A stretch of 64,000 nucleotides of DNA from CAMCTV01 sp964420985 (GCA_964420985.1 CAYQUT010000004.1:1-64000), one strand, 5' to 3'; counted from the stretch's first letter, positions 53,273 to 62,620 are shown. Program-made: numbers and translations. Notes: a model not told the origin generated them from the sequence alone.

Positions 53273-54718
53273 TTACAGTCCAAATCCGTAGTAGGCTCTA
53301 GTACCGTTGGGGTACACACCCTCGATCATGATTCCTTCTCCTTTATTTTTGGAACCCAAAGATCTTTTTAGATCCTCCGGTGTTTCAATCATTTCCTCGT
53401 CTACCTTGGTAATGATAAAACCAGGTTGTATACCCGCTGACTTCAATTTACCAGGACTAATGGATTTGATTTTTGCACCGCCTTTAATGCGCAACTTGGC
53501 TTTTTCTTCATTGGTTACTAGCCCAAAATCCGCTCCCAAAGAACTGACATTGGCTGCTGCTTCTGCCTCAAAATTACTCAACTCCGCCTTGCCACTTCGA
53601 TTCTTCAATGCAACGGTAATTTCTTGCCACTTGTTGTTTCTCCAAATACCCAATTTCACTTTATCGCCAGGGCGATATTTGGCCACTTGTTCTTGCAATT
53701 GGGGAACGTTTTTAACTGGACGATCACCAACTTTCAAAATTACGTCACCCTCTTTCATCTCTGTATCGGCTGCAGTAACACCATTGACCAATATTCCAGC
53801 CACCTCATTTAAACCTTTGTCTTTCGCTATTTCCTCTGAAACCTCAGAAATTTTCACCCCTATGAAAGCTCTTTGTACACGACCAAACTCAATAATGTCT
53901 TGTGCCACCTTTCTTGCTATCGTAGTGGGCACTGCAAATGAGTAACCTGAGAAAACTCCTGTTCTTGAAGCAATGGCCGTATTGATTCCCACCAATTCAC
54001 CTCTTGCGTTTACGAGCGCCCCTCCACTGTTTCCAGGATTCACCGCTGCATCTGTTTGAATAAATGACTCTACCGGAAATATCTCCTCTGAACCATTGTT
54101 TCGGTTTCCAATCAAATTGATATTTCTGGCTTTTGCACTTACGATGCCAGCCGTTACGGTGGATGTCAATTCAAAAGGATTCCCAACTGCTAAAACCCAT
54201 TCTCCTACTTTTACATCTTCACTATTTCCCCAAGCGATGGCGGGTAAATTTTCCTCATCAATTTTAATGACAGCGATATCCGTACTAGGATCACGCCCCA
54301 CCAATTCCGCAGTATAATTTTTATTATTGTTCAGTGTGACAATCAATTTTTGCGCGCCTTCAACAACGTGATTATTGGTGATAATATAACCGTCATTGGA
54401 AATGATCACGCCACTACCCGTGCCTTGTTGTACCTGGGGTTGTTGTTGGTAACCAAAAAAATCAAACCAAGGATTATAAGCTGGACTAACCGTGCTTTCT
54501 GTTTTCACATGGACAACACAATTTACGGAACGATCAGCAGCGCCCACAAAATCAGCGTTCATATCCCCAACCACACTTCCGGAGTAAGAAACTTGATGAG
54601 TTGGTATTCCATTGCTGAGATTAACCCCTGCGTTCATTTGCAATAATGCACTACCGATTAAAGCAACTCCTCCACCCAAGAGGGCTGCGCTTGATAATAA
54701 CCACCAATTCTGTTTCAT
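53273..54718 (-). CDS. degP: DegP/HtrA-type periplasmic serine protease
   Basis: A 481-residue envelope quality-control protease/chaperone. It has an N-terminal membrane anchor or signal segment (LLSSAALLGGGVALIGSALL), a trypsin-like domain with the triad His in ITNNHVVEG (about 118), Asp in STDIAVIKID (about 147) and Ser in NPGNSGGALVN (about 231), then two PDZ domains (AFIGVKISEVSEEI.. and a second ending IEGVYPNGTRAYYGF). Length and two PDZ domains fit DegP/DegQ. The start is the ATG at 54718; a TTG eight codons upstream lies inside a perfect -7 box (54747-54740) and cannot be the start if that promoter is used. Confidence 0.94.
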   Translation of the reverse strand: MKQNWWLLSSAALLGGGVALIGSALLQMNAGVNLSNGIPTHQVSYSGSVVGDMNADFVGAADRSVNCVVHVKTESTVSPAYNPWFDFFGYQQQPQVQQGTGSGVIISNDGYIITNNHVVEGAQKLIVTLNNNKNYTAELVGRDPSTDIAVIKIDEENLPAIAWGNSEDVKVGEWVLAVGNPFELTSTVTAGIVSAKARNINLIGNRNNGSEEIFPVESFIQTDAAVNPGNSGGALVNARGELVGINTAIASRTGVFSGYSFAVPTTIARKVAQDIIEFGRVQRAFIGVKISEVSEEIAKDKGLNEVAGILVNGVTAADTEMKEGDVILKVGDRPVKNVPQLQEQVAKYRPGDKVKLGIWRNNKWQEITVALKNRSGKAELSNFEAEAAANVSSLGADFGLVTNEEKAKLRIKGGAKIKSISPGKLKSAGIQPGFIITKVDEEMIETPEDLKRSLGSKNKGEGIMIEGVYPNGTRAYYGFGL

Positions 54719-54739
54719 CTGCAATACAATTTTCTGTTT

Positions 54740-54747
54740 CAAAATTA
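54740..54747 (-). promoter_or_regulatory. Candidate degP -7 box
   Basis: Minus-strand TAATTTTG, 21 bases before the ATG at 54718. It fixes the start by excluding the longer frame. Confidence 0.45.
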
Positions 54748-54827
54748 CAACCGAAAAAAGATAAACTTGTTGCAGTAAAAATTTGAAGAAATGTTAATGA
54801 ACAAATTCGTTTGGGGAAATCCCCCCT

Positions 54828-54835
54828 TACCTTTG
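54828..54835 (+). promoter_or_regulatory. -7 box four bases before a GTG start
   Basis: TACCTTTG matches the consensus and ends 4 bases before the GTG at 54840, placing the expected transcription start on or next to the start codon. Confidence 0.5.
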
Positions 54836-54839
54836 ATAC

Positions 54840-55823
54840 GTGAAAAATATAACTTTCCTTTTTTCTGCAGTGCTCATCCTTGCTCTTACCTCATGCGAGA
54901 AAGAAATCACTGTAGACCTTCCACAAGCTGAGTCGCTTATTGTAGTTGAAGGAACCATTGAAAACGGCTTTCCTCCTATCATATTCTTGAGTCAATCTCA
55001 AGGATACTTTGATCCCATCACTGCGGAGACACTTCAAAACTTTTATTTGTGCGATGCAGTAGTTACCCTTTCGGTAGACGGCTTGACTGATACATTGGAC
55101 ATCATTAGCGCTGCTAGTTTATCACCAGAACAATTGGAACTCGTGGCTGATTTAATTGGAGTTCCTGCTGAACAAATCGTTGCCAATAATTTTTGTGCCT
55201 ACACAACATTTAACCCTGCTTTTTGGGGACAATTCAACAAAGAGTACAGTTTAAAAGTACTTCACAACGGAAGAACAGTGACCGCCAAAACCAAACTCAA
55301 TACCGCAATTCCACTAGACAGTTTGTGGTTTGACAGTCCATCTGGAAATCCTGCGGACTCTTTGGGCTTTTTGTATGCCAGTATCTCTGATCCTGACACT
55401 TTGGGCAACTGTTACAGGTGGTCTGCGAAGCGCATCAATAAATACACTTACGCACCTGCAGAAGAGTCCACTCTTATTGGTCAAGTAAAAGACCAAGATT
55501 TTATTTATCCTTTCAATTCAGTGACGGACGATGCCTTTTTCAATGGATTAAGTTTTGAATTTTCGTACTACCGTGGTCGCGCATTAAACTCGGAGAAATT
55601 TGATGACAAAGGTGAAGAAGGAGGTTACTATAAATTAGGAGATACAGTTGTGGTAAAGGGTCAAACCATTGATTATCCCAGCTTTCAATTTATTTTCGAT
55701 TTTGAAAACCAAGGAGGAGGACCTTTTGCACTTCCTTACAACTTGAAGTCTAATGTTGTGGGGGGATTGGGAGCGTTTATCGCCTACGGATCGACACTGG
55801 ACACTGTGATTTGTGTGAAGTGA
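54840..55823 (+). CDS. DUF4249 lipoprotein
   Basis: A 327-residue lipoprotein with signal peptide MKNITFLFSAVLILALTS and lipobox cysteine in LTSCEKE. The mature start EITVDLPQAESLIVVEGTIENG and the SYYRGRALNSEKF-like middle part are those of DUF4249 (domain of unknown function, common in Bacteroidota and often near TonB receptors). Translation starts at GTG; there is no ATG before the signal peptide. Followed after 61 bases by the DUF983 gene, which has its own -7 box. Function unknown. Confidence 0.85.
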   Translation: MKNITFLFSAVLILALTSCEKEITVDLPQAESLIVVEGTIENGFPPIIFLSQSQGYFDPITAETLQNFYLCDAVVTLSVDGLTDTLDIISAASLSPEQLELVADLIGVPAEQIVANNFCAYTTFNPAFWGQFNKEYSLKVLHNGRTVTAKTKLNTAIPLDSLWFDSPSGNPADSLGFLYASISDPDTLGNCYRWSAKRINKYTYAPAEESTLIGQVKDQDFIYPFNSVTDDAFFNGLSFEFSYYRGRALNSEKFDDKGEEGGYYKLGDTVVVKGQTIDYPSFQFIFDFENQGGGPFALPYNLKSNVVGGLGAFIAYGSTLDTVICVK

Positions 55824-55856
55824 TTTTCATCACAGTAAAAAAAAATCAAATCAACT

Positions 55857-55864
55857 TACCTTTG
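55857..55864 (+). promoter_or_regulatory. Candidate -7 box of the DUF983 gene
   Basis: TACCTTTG, 20 bases before the ATG at 55885. Confidence 0.45.
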
Positions 55865-55884
55865 TGCTCCATTAATTCATTTTT

Positions 55885-56280
55885 ATGAGCACCTTTGTTT
55901 CTGCCATCACCTTCAAATGTCCCGCTTGTCAAACAGGCAGTATGTATGAAAATCCTGCTTTATATACCCTCAAAGATTTGAGTAAAAACAAAAAACATTG
56001 CAGTCATTGTGGAGCAGATTTACAACCCGAACCGGGATTTTATTTTGGAGCTGCATACGTATCTTGGGCATTAACGGTAGCCACGTGGGTGGCGGTTTTG
56101 GTAGCGCTAAAATGCTTCAATTGGTGGGGATGGATGGAGTTCGGATTTCTTACCCACCCTGCTACTTTTCTTTTCTCAGGAATAGGAACGAGTTTGGTAC
56201 TATTCCCATACATGTTCCGTTTATCCAGAAGCATTTGGGCTCACTTTTTTATTGCATACAAAGGAGAGGAAAAAGCCTAG
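55885..56280 (+). CDS. DUF983 family zinc-ribbon membrane protein
   Basis: A 131-residue protein with an N-terminal zinc-ribbon (CPACQTGSMY and HCSHCGADL, two C-x2-C pairs), then GFYFGAAYVSWALTV and two or three membrane segments. This is the DUF983 pattern; the function of the family is not established. The stop overlaps the convergent ABC exporter by 4 bases. Confidence 0.88.
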   Translation: MSTFVSAITFKCPACQTGSMYENPALYTLKDLSKNKKHCSHCGADLQPEPGFYFGAAYVSWALTVATWVAVLVALKCFNWWGWMEFGFLTHPATFLFSGIGTSLVLFPYMFRLSRSIWAHFFIAYKGEEKA

Positions 56281-58082
56281 CCTAGTTCTTGTAATTCAAC
56301 CAACGTTTTGTACAATCCATCCTGTGACATCAGCTCAAGGTGGTTGCCTTTTTGTACAACTTGTCCTTGATCAATGACCAAAATACAGTTTGCATTTTGA
56401 ACGGTACTTAAACGGTGCGCGATGACAACACTGGTTCGATCCTTCATCATGTTCTGAATAGCCTCTTGAACCAATTGTTCACTTTGGGTATCCAAAGCTG
56501 ACGTTGCCTCATCTAGGATCAATATGGGAGGATTTTTATACAAAGCCCTTGCGATACAGATTCTTTGCTTCTGGCCTCCTGATAACTTACTACCTCCATC
56601 ACCTACATTAAATTCAAATTGACCAGGCGATTGTTCAATAAACTCCAAGGCATTTGCCATTTTGGCCACTGCTCTTACCCTATCCATATCTACAGACTCT
56701 GAGCCCAATGCAATGTTTTTGGCAATACTGTCATTGAACAAAATTGAATCTTGGGTAACGACACCAATCTGATTTCGCCAAGAAGAAATAGACTTACTGA
56801 TGAGCAGTTCCTCATCCACCCAAATACCACCAGATTGAGGATCCATCAAACGCACCATCAACGATGCAATGGTTGACTTTCCACTTCCTGAAGGGCCTAC
56901 CAAAGCGATGGTTTGACCTTTCTCAACGGTGAAGGACACATTCTTTAATACTGATTTTTCTCCGTATCCAAAAGAAACGTTCTTAAATGCAATTGACTTT
57001 TCAAAGGCCAACATATGCTTTACATCTGTTCCGTCTTGAACGGACTCTTCTGCATTCATGATCTCATTGACTCGGTCCAATGAAGCAGCTCCTTTACTCA
57101 CCTTAAATACGGCCTCCGAAAGTGCCCTTGCTGGTTGTATCACTTGAGAAAAAACCACCAAATACCCTATCAATAATGCACCTGACATCTCGTGATCCAA
57201 CACAATTTTGCCACCAACAAATAACAATATCGCAATAACGGACATGGATATAAACTCAGACATGGGAGAGCTCAAATACTCTCTGCGATAAAGCCTATGC
57301 ATCAATCTAAAATAGGATTCATTTTCATTATTGAACTTTTCCGCAAAATACTTTTCCGCATTGAAAACTTTCACAACACGCATACCGGTTAGAGTCTCTT
57401 CAATAACAGAAATCAATTCGCCAAGGCTTCCTTTCCCCCTCTTTGCTGCATTCTTAAGGCTTTTAGCAATTCTTGAAATCAATATTCCACTCACGGGAAG
57501 AAAAATCAAGGCAAACAAAGTCAATTGCCAAGAGATGACAAACAAAGTAACTATAGAAATAACCAGCATAATAGGAGCTTTGAGTAATGCCTCCAAAGCG
57601 CCAATCACTGAAAATTCAATTTCCATCAAATCGTTGGTCATCCTTGAAATCAAGTCGCCCTTTTTCTCATGGGAATAAAAAGCCACAGAAAGACGCAAAA
57701 TTTTATCATACAATTTTGATCTCAAATCCCTTGATATCGCTGTCCTCACCTTTGCGATACTGAGTAGTGAAAGATAGTTCGTCAAGTTTTTTAGCAATGC
57801 CAAAACCACTATGACCCCGCACATCAGCATCAACGCATTGATTTCTCCATGCTCACTGACATAACCATTCAAGGCCTGCTCTGCGATTTGCCACCATTTA
57901 TTATTGGCCCCCGCAGCATTTTGATTTTGCACCTTAAACAAGATGTACAAAAAAGGAACAACACTCAAAAATGTAAAGAGGGAGAAAATGGAATTGACAA
58001 TATTCATCAGGAAGTTAACCAATAACTCCTTCTTATAAGGCGCACACAACGCTATGATATCTCTAAAAGCCTTTGACTTCAT
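56277..58082 (-). CDS. MsbA-like ABC exporter (fused membrane and ATPase domains)
   Basis: A 601-residue half-transporter working as a homodimer. Residues about 15-340 form a six-helix type I exporter domain (KKGDLISRMTNDLMEIE coupling helix region). The nucleotide-binding domain has Walker A GPSGSGKST (about 396), Q-loop IGVVTQDSILF, signature LSGGQKQRICIARAL (about 497), Walker B ILILDEATSALD and H-loop IAHRLSTV. MsbA-type proteins flip lipid A or lipids; drug export is the alternative. It starts directly after the purB stop (TAA ATG), so the two are co-transcribed. Confidence 0.9.
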   Translation of the reverse strand: MKSKAFRDIIALCAPYKKELLVNFLMNIVNSIFSLFTFLSVVPFLYILFKVQNQNAAGANNKWWQIAEQALNGYVSEHGEINALMLMCGVIVVLALLKNLTNYLSLLSIAKVRTAISRDLRSKLYDKILRLSVAFYSHEKKGDLISRMTNDLMEIEFSVIGALEALLKAPIMLVISIVTLFVISWQLTLFALIFLPVSGILISRIAKSLKNAAKRGKGSLGELISVIEETLTGMRVVKVFNAEKYFAEKFNNENESYFRLMHRLYRREYLSSPMSEFISMSVIAILLFVGGKIVLDHEMSGALLIGYLVVFSQVIQPARALSEAVFKVSKGAASLDRVNEIMNAEESVQDGTDVKHMLAFEKSIAFKNVSFGYGEKSVLKNVSFTVEKGQTIALVGPSGSGKSTIASLMVRLMDPQSGGIWVDEELLISKSISSWRNQIGVVTQDSILFNDSIAKNIALGSESVDMDRVRAVAKMANALEFIEQSPGQFEFNVGDGGSKLSGGQKQRICIARALYKNPPILILDEATSALDTQSEQLVQEAIQNMMKDRTSVVIAHRLSTVQNANCILVIDQGQVVQKGNHLELMSQDGLYKTLVELQELG

Positions 58083-59444
58083 TTAATCTACCAAATCCAT
58101 GAGATGAACACCGGTATAATTGTGCGGGGTTATTTTCCGCATTTCAGTCTTGATGCTTTCGCTTACATCGAGCTCATCAATAAATTGAGAAATAGAAGTT
58201 TGAGTAATCTCATTGCCTCTTGTCAATTTCTTAAGGGCTTCATAAGGTGCTGGATAATTTTCTCTGCGCAAAATGGTCTGAATGGCCTCTGCTACTACCG
58301 CCCAATTCTTGTCCAAATCAGCTTTCAACTGCGACTCGTTCAACAATAACTTCGACCAACCTTTTTGAATGCTCTTTAAGGCCAATATAGTATGCGCCAT
58401 GGGCACACCTATATTTCTTAGCACTGTACTGTCTGTCAAATCTCTCTGCAAACGTGATATCGGAAGTTTGGAAGAAAGATGCTCAAATAACGCATTGGCC
58501 AATCCCAAATTTCCTTCTGCGTTTTCAAAATCGATAGGATTTACCTTATGTGGCATAGCAGATGAGCCTATTTCACCTTCCTTGGTTTTTTGTTTAAAAT
58601 AATCCATGCTGATGTAGGTCCACATGTCACGACACATGTCCAACAAGATGACATTCATTCTTTTTAGGACATCAAATGTGGCAGCAAGGTTGTCATAATG
58701 TTCAATTTGCGTTGTGTACTGGGAACGATGCAATTCCAATTTATCCTCCAAAAAGTCATTGGCAAATTCCACCCAATCTATTTCAGGATAGGCCACAGCA
58801 TGCGCATTGAAATTTCCGGTAGCACCACCAAATTTTGCCGATGCAGGAATCTCCTCTAATTGATCCAATTGTGCTTCCAAACGTTCAACAAAAACACAAA
58901 TCTCTTTTCCCAATCTTGTGGGTGACGCGGGTTGACCATGCGTCTTGGCCAGCATGGCAATATCCTTCCAGTCTTTTGCGCTCTGCAAAATCTGATCGAT
59001 TAATTGCTCCATCTCTGGCAAATAAACCTCATCCAATGCATCTCTTACACTGGCTGGAATTGCGGTATTGTTAATATCCTGAGAAGTCAAACCAAAATGC
59101 ACAAACTCCTTCACGGCAGACAAACCTAACGTCTCCAATTGATCTTTGACCGCGTATTCTACAGCTTTCACATCATGATTGGTTGTTCTCTCGTAGGCCT
59201 TGATTTTCAGTGCATCTTCTTCAGAAAAATTCTCTACCCAATTGCGCAACTGCTCACCATGATTGGGCTTAAACGCGCGCAACTGGGGCAACGGTATTTC
59301 AGACAAGGCAATCAAATACTCCACCTCAACCCAAACACGGTATTTGATGAGGGCAAATTCAGAGAAATAATTTTGTAAAACTTCTGTAGAGGATTGGTAT
59401 CGTCCATCAATTGGCGAGATAGACATCAAAGGATTGTTGCTCAT
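58083..59444 (-). CDS. purB: Adenylosuccinate lyase
   Basis: PurB cleaves adenylosuccinate and SAICAR in purine synthesis. The 453-residue protein starts ..MSISPIDGRYQS, has TNHDVKAVEYAVKD, HFGLTSQDINNTA, AKTHGQPASPTRLGKE and the fumarase/aspartase-superfamily signature GSSAMPHKVNPIDFENAEGN (about 294) with the catalytic Ser loop. The N-terminal IDGRY form and length match the E. coli-type PurB subgroup. A -7 box TACCTTTG lies 17 bases before the ATG, back to back with that of the MBL gene. Confidence 0.97.
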   Translation of the reverse strand: MSNNPLMSISPIDGRYQSSTEVLQNYFSEFALIKYRVWVEVEYLIALSEIPLPQLRAFKPNHGEQLRNWVENFSEEDALKIKAYERTTNHDVKAVEYAVKDQLETLGLSAVKEFVHFGLTSQDINNTAIPASVRDALDEVYLPEMEQLIDQILQSAKDWKDIAMLAKTHGQPASPTRLGKEICVFVERLEAQLDQLEEIPASAKFGGATGNFNAHAVAYPEIDWVEFANDFLEDKLELHRSQYTTQIEHYDNLAATFDVLKRMNVILLDMCRDMWTYISMDYFKQKTKEGEIGSSAMPHKVNPIDFENAEGNLGLANALFEHLSSKLPISRLQRDLTDSTVLRNIGVPMAHTILALKSIQKGWSKLLLNESQLKADLDKNWAVVAEAIQTILRRENYPAPYEALKKLTRGNEITQTSISQFIDELDVSESIKTEMRKITPHNYTGVHLMDLVD

Positions 59445-59461
59445 GGAATAAATTCAAAGCA

Positions 59462-59469
59462 CAAAGGTA
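59462..59469 (-). promoter_or_regulatory. Candidate purB -7 box
   Basis: Minus-strand TACCTTTG, 17 bases before the purB ATG. Confidence 0.45.
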
Positions 59470-59491
59470 AGTTATAAATGTATTGGTTAAT

Positions 59492-59507
59492 TACCTTTGC
59501 GCAAAGG
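59492..59507 (+). promoter_or_regulatory. MBL gene -7 box overlapping a 14-bp palindrome
   Basis: TACCTTTG (59492-59499) is a full -7 match 15 bases before the ATG at 59515. It overlaps the perfect palindrome CCTTTGCGCAAAGG (59494-59507), which covers the expected transcription start and could be an operator. Confidence 0.4.
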
Positions 59508-59514
59508 ACGCGTT

Positions 59515-60363
59515 ATGACAATTCACCCCCTAGATACAGGATTTTTCAAATTGGATGGAGGCGCCATGTTTGGTGTTGTTCCAAAAGTTATTTGGAGCAA
59601 AACCAACCCTTCAGACGAAAACAACTTGTGCTCTTGGGCCATGCGATGCCTACTCATTGAATCAGGCAATCGATTAATATTGATTGATACTGGGATTGGC
59701 CAAAAACAAAGTGATTTATTCTTTGGCCATTATCATTTGCATGGAGAAGGGGAATTGCACAGGAGCATTCAAGCCGCCGGTTTTCACTCTGACCATGTAA
59801 CAGATGTTTTTCTCACACACTTGCACTTTGATCATTGTGGCGGTGCAATTGTTAGAGAATCACAATCAGAAAGGTTGATCCCCGCCTTTAAAAACGCTCA
59901 TTATTGGAGCAATGCCCAACATTGGCAATGGGCCACAGCGCCCAATCCGAGGGAAAAAGCGAGCTTTTTGAAAGAAAACATTTTACCGATTCAAGAAAGT
60001 GGACAATTAAAATTCATTGACCGGCTTGCCCAATTTCAATCTTCCGACTTGGGTTTTGAAATATTCTTCGTTGATGGACATACGGAAAGCATGATGATTC
60101 CGGTTATTGAATACAAGGGAAAGAAATTGGCCTTCATGGCTGATTTACTGCCCAGCGTTGGACACCTGCCATTGCCCTATGTCATGGGATATGACACCCG
60201 ACCCTTGATTACACTTGCTGAAAAGGAACTCTTCCTTCAAAAAGCCTTGGATGAAAATTGGATTCTGTTTTTTGAGCACGACGCTGTTCACGAATGTTGC
60301 ACTTTAAAACAAACTGACCGAGGAATACGAGCAGACCAAATCCTAAAGTTCAACGAAATCTAA
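59515..60363 (+). CDS. MBL-fold metallohydrolase
   Basis: A 282-residue metallo-beta-lactamase superfamily hydrolase. The metal motif is LTHLHFDHCGG (HxHxDH), preceded by LILIDTGIGQKQ and followed by FVDGHTESMMIPV (His) and a late FEHDAVHECC (Asp/His). The layout resembles AHL lactonase/AttM-type and other small-molecule hydrolases of the superfamily; substrate unknown. The frame is also open from a TTG at 59497, but that TTG is part of the -7 box, so ATG at 59515 is used. Confidence 0.85.
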   Translation: MTIHPLDTGFFKLDGGAMFGVVPKVIWSKTNPSDENNLCSWAMRCLLIESGNRLILIDTGIGQKQSDLFFGHYHLHGEGELHRSIQAAGFHSDHVTDVFLTHLHFDHCGGAIVRESQSERLIPAFKNAHYWSNAQHWQWATAPNPREKASFLKENILPIQESGQLKFIDRLAQFQSSDLGFEIFFVDGHTESMMIPVIEYKGKKLAFMADLLPSVGHLPLPYVMGYDTRPLITLAEKELFLQKALDENWILFFEHDAVHECCTLKQTDRGIRADQILKFNEI

Positions 60364-60366
60364 CCC

Positions 60367-61866
60367 TTATTGTTTGGACTCCAATTGAGATTGAAGGAAC
60401 TTAATCACTCTATCAGAGGGCTGATAACTTGAATCAATAGGAGTATTAGGGTGGTAACCAAATAATTGATAATCTTTGATGATGGTATCCACATAAGTGG
60501 GTACCATTCTTTCCCATCCTGCATAACCTGCTTTGATCATGGCTAACACATCACGAGAGAATATATCAAGGATTTCAGGATTGTAGTCTTCGATGTCTTT
60601 CAAACGTTTATTGAAAACCAAATAGTCATACAGAGGTTTAATTCTAGGATGTATATCGGCATTTTCTACCGTTTCTAACATTCCTGTTTCCTGCTCCCTC
60701 CAAGGATATACATACATCTTTAAATCTCTAGAGAACATTACCCCAAAAACCTCCAATATTCCACCATTGACATCGCGATAATATTTTTCATCAAACAGCT
60801 GGTACAACATATTAGCACCCAGAATGATTCCCATTCTTTTTGAAGAGTGTGTAGAGAAATACTCCACCAATTTGTAATACTGAGAGAAGTTGGAGACCAA
60901 AACGGTTTGTCCTAAAGAACAAAGGATATCAGCACGGTCTAAGAAATCCTGCTCATCTACCTCTCCGGCGGCAGATAGATTGTTCAGCGTAATCTCAAAC
61001 AAAACTTGAATCTGTTCTGGGTCTACTTTGGGATCCTCTTGGAAATGTTTCATTCCCTTTAAGATCATATCAATATTCACTTTTGTGACGGGTCTGAAAG
61101 AACCTCGAATGGCCAATATATTCTTTTTATACAGTACATCTGCCGCCTGCAGGTTAGCGCCATCGGGGGAGAAAATGACAGCTTCTGTCATACCGTTTTT
61201 CACCAGTTGCAATGAAAGCAAACGGTTGTCCACATCTACAAAATCAGGACCAATCATTTCAATCATATCAATCTCCACTTGATCACGATGCAAATTATCA
61301 TACAAGGACAAAAGCAATTCTTTGGGATCTTGATAAAGATTAAAGCAACCGTAAATCAAATTAACTCCAAGAATACCCGTTGTAGCCTGCTGCAAAAGGG
61401 CATCTTGTTCGTGCAAGCGCGCGTGCAAAATAACTTCATTGGGTTCTTTATTGGGGTCAGTTTGAAATTTCAAACCCATCCAACCATGACCCTGAACAGT
61501 TTTGGAAAAATTGATGGTAGCAACCGTGTTGGCGTAAGAAAAGAAAGTTTTGTTGGAGTGGTCTGCCCGTTTCAAACGTTCCTCAATCAATCTATATTCA
61601 TGATTGACCATATTGATCAAGCGGGGCTTGCATACATACCTTCCTTTGGCTTCTTTGCCATAAATAGCATCAGAAAAATCCTTGTCGTAAGCACTCATTG
61701 CTTTAGCAATGGTACCACTGGCACCGCCTGCTCTAAAAAAGTGACGAACCACTTCTTGGCCCGCGCCTATCTCAGCGAAAGTGCCGTAAATAGACGGATT
61801 CAAATTAATTTTCAGTGCTTTCTGATTGGGGGTTAAAATTACCCGCTCTTGCCCATTCATACCCAT
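60367..61866 (-). CDS. Conserved cytoplasmic protein of unknown function
   Basis: A 499-residue protein (ATG at 61866, or MNGQERV at 61860) without signal peptide or membrane segments. It begins NGQERVILTPNQKALKINLN and has strikingly conserved-looking stretches: YGTFAEIGAGQEVVRHFFRAGG, ASGTIAKAMSAYDKDFSDAI, GILGVNLIYGCFNL, VLVSNFSQYYKL. I recall similar proteins across Flavobacteriia under inconsistent database names, but cannot assign an activity and find no catalytic signature. It ends 3 bases from the convergent MBL gene. The frame extends 27 codons upstream without support. Confidence 0.7.
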   Translation of the reverse strand: MGMNGQERVILTPNQKALKINLNPSIYGTFAEIGAGQEVVRHFFRAGGASGTIAKAMSAYDKDFSDAIYGKEAKGRYVCKPRLINMVNHEYRLIEERLKRADHSNKTFFSYANTVATINFSKTVQGHGWMGLKFQTDPNKEPNEVILHARLHEQDALLQQATTGILGVNLIYGCFNLYQDPKELLLSLYDNLHRDQVEIDMIEMIGPDFVDVDNRLLSLQLVKNGMTEAVIFSPDGANLQAADVLYKKNILAIRGSFRPVTKVNIDMILKGMKHFQEDPKVDPEQIQVLFEITLNNLSAAGEVDEQDFLDRADILCSLGQTVLVSNFSQYYKLVEYFSTHSSKRMGIILGANMLYQLFDEKYYRDVNGGILEVFGVMFSRDLKMYVYPWREQETGMLETVENADIHPRIKPLYDYLVFNKRLKDIEDYNPEILDIFSRDVLAMIKAGYAGWERMVPTYVDTIIKDYQLFGYHPNTPIDSSYQPSDRVIKFLQSQLESKQ

Positions 61867-61921
61867 GATTTTCCTATGAATCAAAGGTAAACATTTCCTT
61901 TGAATGGACAAATTGAAAATA

Positions 61922-62434
61922 TCATTTGGCCACTTTGGCCAAATCATACAAATGCTTCATCGCTTCATAAGTTGCAGGGCAACGATGAAGGTTGGAGGCA
62001 TACAACTCCGCCTGATCAAAGAAATCCTTGCGGTGCAGATGAGGAAACTTAGCACAATCGTGAGGACGAAATTCATACACCGAACAAAGCCCATTTTTGT
62101 CATCAAAAAATTGACAAGGCGTAGAATTGTTGCAAATGTCACCTGTTGATTCCTCGATATATAACCATTTATCAAAGAATTCTTGGTAAGTCATTCCCAA
62201 ATGTGTGGCCAACTTTTTAACCTCTGCCTTTTTCCAGGTGGGGGTCATGGTTTTACAACAATTCCCACACTGCGTGCAATCCACTTTTTTCCAAGCATAT
62301 TTTTCCGCCTGACGAACCAATGGATAAATGGACTTGTCACCCTTCTTGACCACTTGTTTTAAAAAAGCAGCAATCTTCTTTTTATCACGATACGCCTTCT
62401 GACGATAGGATTTGATATTGATGGGGGTGCTCAT
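61922..62434 (-). CDS. YkgJ family cysteine cluster protein
   Basis: A 170-residue protein with the CxxCxxCC metal-chelating motif CTQCGNCCKTM, CQFFDDKNGLC and a later RPHDCAKFP, together giving the cysteine set of the PF03692 zinc/iron-chelating family. Length and basic N-terminus (INIKSYRQKAYRDKKKIAA) are typical. The role is not known; a metal-binding or maturation function is assumed for the family. The ATG at 62434 is chosen because a longer frame would enter the SRP RNA gene. Confidence 0.85.
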   Translation of the reverse strand: MSTPINIKSYRQKAYRDKKKIAAFLKQVVKKGDKSIYPLVRQAEKYAWKKVDCTQCGNCCKTMTPTWKKAEVKKLATHLGMTYQEFFDKWLYIEESTGDICNNSTPCQFFDDKNGLCSVYEFRPHDCAKFPHLHRKDFFDQAELYASNLHRCPATYEAMKHLYDLAKVAK

Positions 62435-62450
62435 GGTGGAAAAAAGTAAA

Positions 62451-62544
62451 GGCAAGCCCCTCATATCGCACCGCTACAACCATCTACCTTTGCTGCCTTC
62501 CGACCCTGGAGGGTTTGACGGGAGCTGGTCGTATGAGACTTGCC
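62451..62544 (-). ncRNA. ffs: Signal recognition particle RNA (small bacterial type)
   Basis: On the minus strand the ends pair (GGCAAGTCTC with GGGGCTTGCC) and the apical part contains the conserved SRP domain: GGGTCGGAAGGCAGCAAAGG carries the GGAAG tetraloop region and the asymmetric AGCA loop that binds Ffh. The 94-nt size matches 4.5S-type RNA. A -7 box (62560-62553) lies 8 bases before the helix start and a T-rich run (62445-62440) follows. Co-translational membrane targeting. Confidence 0.93.
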
Positions 62545-62552
62545 TTCGGGGG

Positions 62553-62581
62553 CAAATGTAATCACAATCTTGTTATTCAAA
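62553..62581 (-). promoter_or_regulatory. SRP RNA promoter
   Basis: Minus-strand TTTG (62581-62578), 17 bases, then TACATTTG (62560-62553), a full -7 match. The predicted start is within a few bases of the first base of the RNA helix. Confidence 0.6.
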
Positions 62582-62607
62582 CAAGTATAAATTTCGATTT
62601 GAACGTT

Positions 62608-62615
62608 TACCTTTG
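62608..62615 (+). promoter_or_regulatory. -7 box five bases before the GT2 gene
   Basis: TACCTTTG ends 5 bases before the ATG at 62621, so the transcript may begin at the start codon. It diverges from the SRP RNA promoter in a gap of 76 bases. Confidence 0.5.
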
Positions 62616-62620
62616 TTGCA

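Noticed and set aside
54719..54742. TTG start giving an eight-residue longer DegP
   Set aside because: The TTG is part of the perfect -7 box; the ATG at 54718 lies directly before the signal segment.
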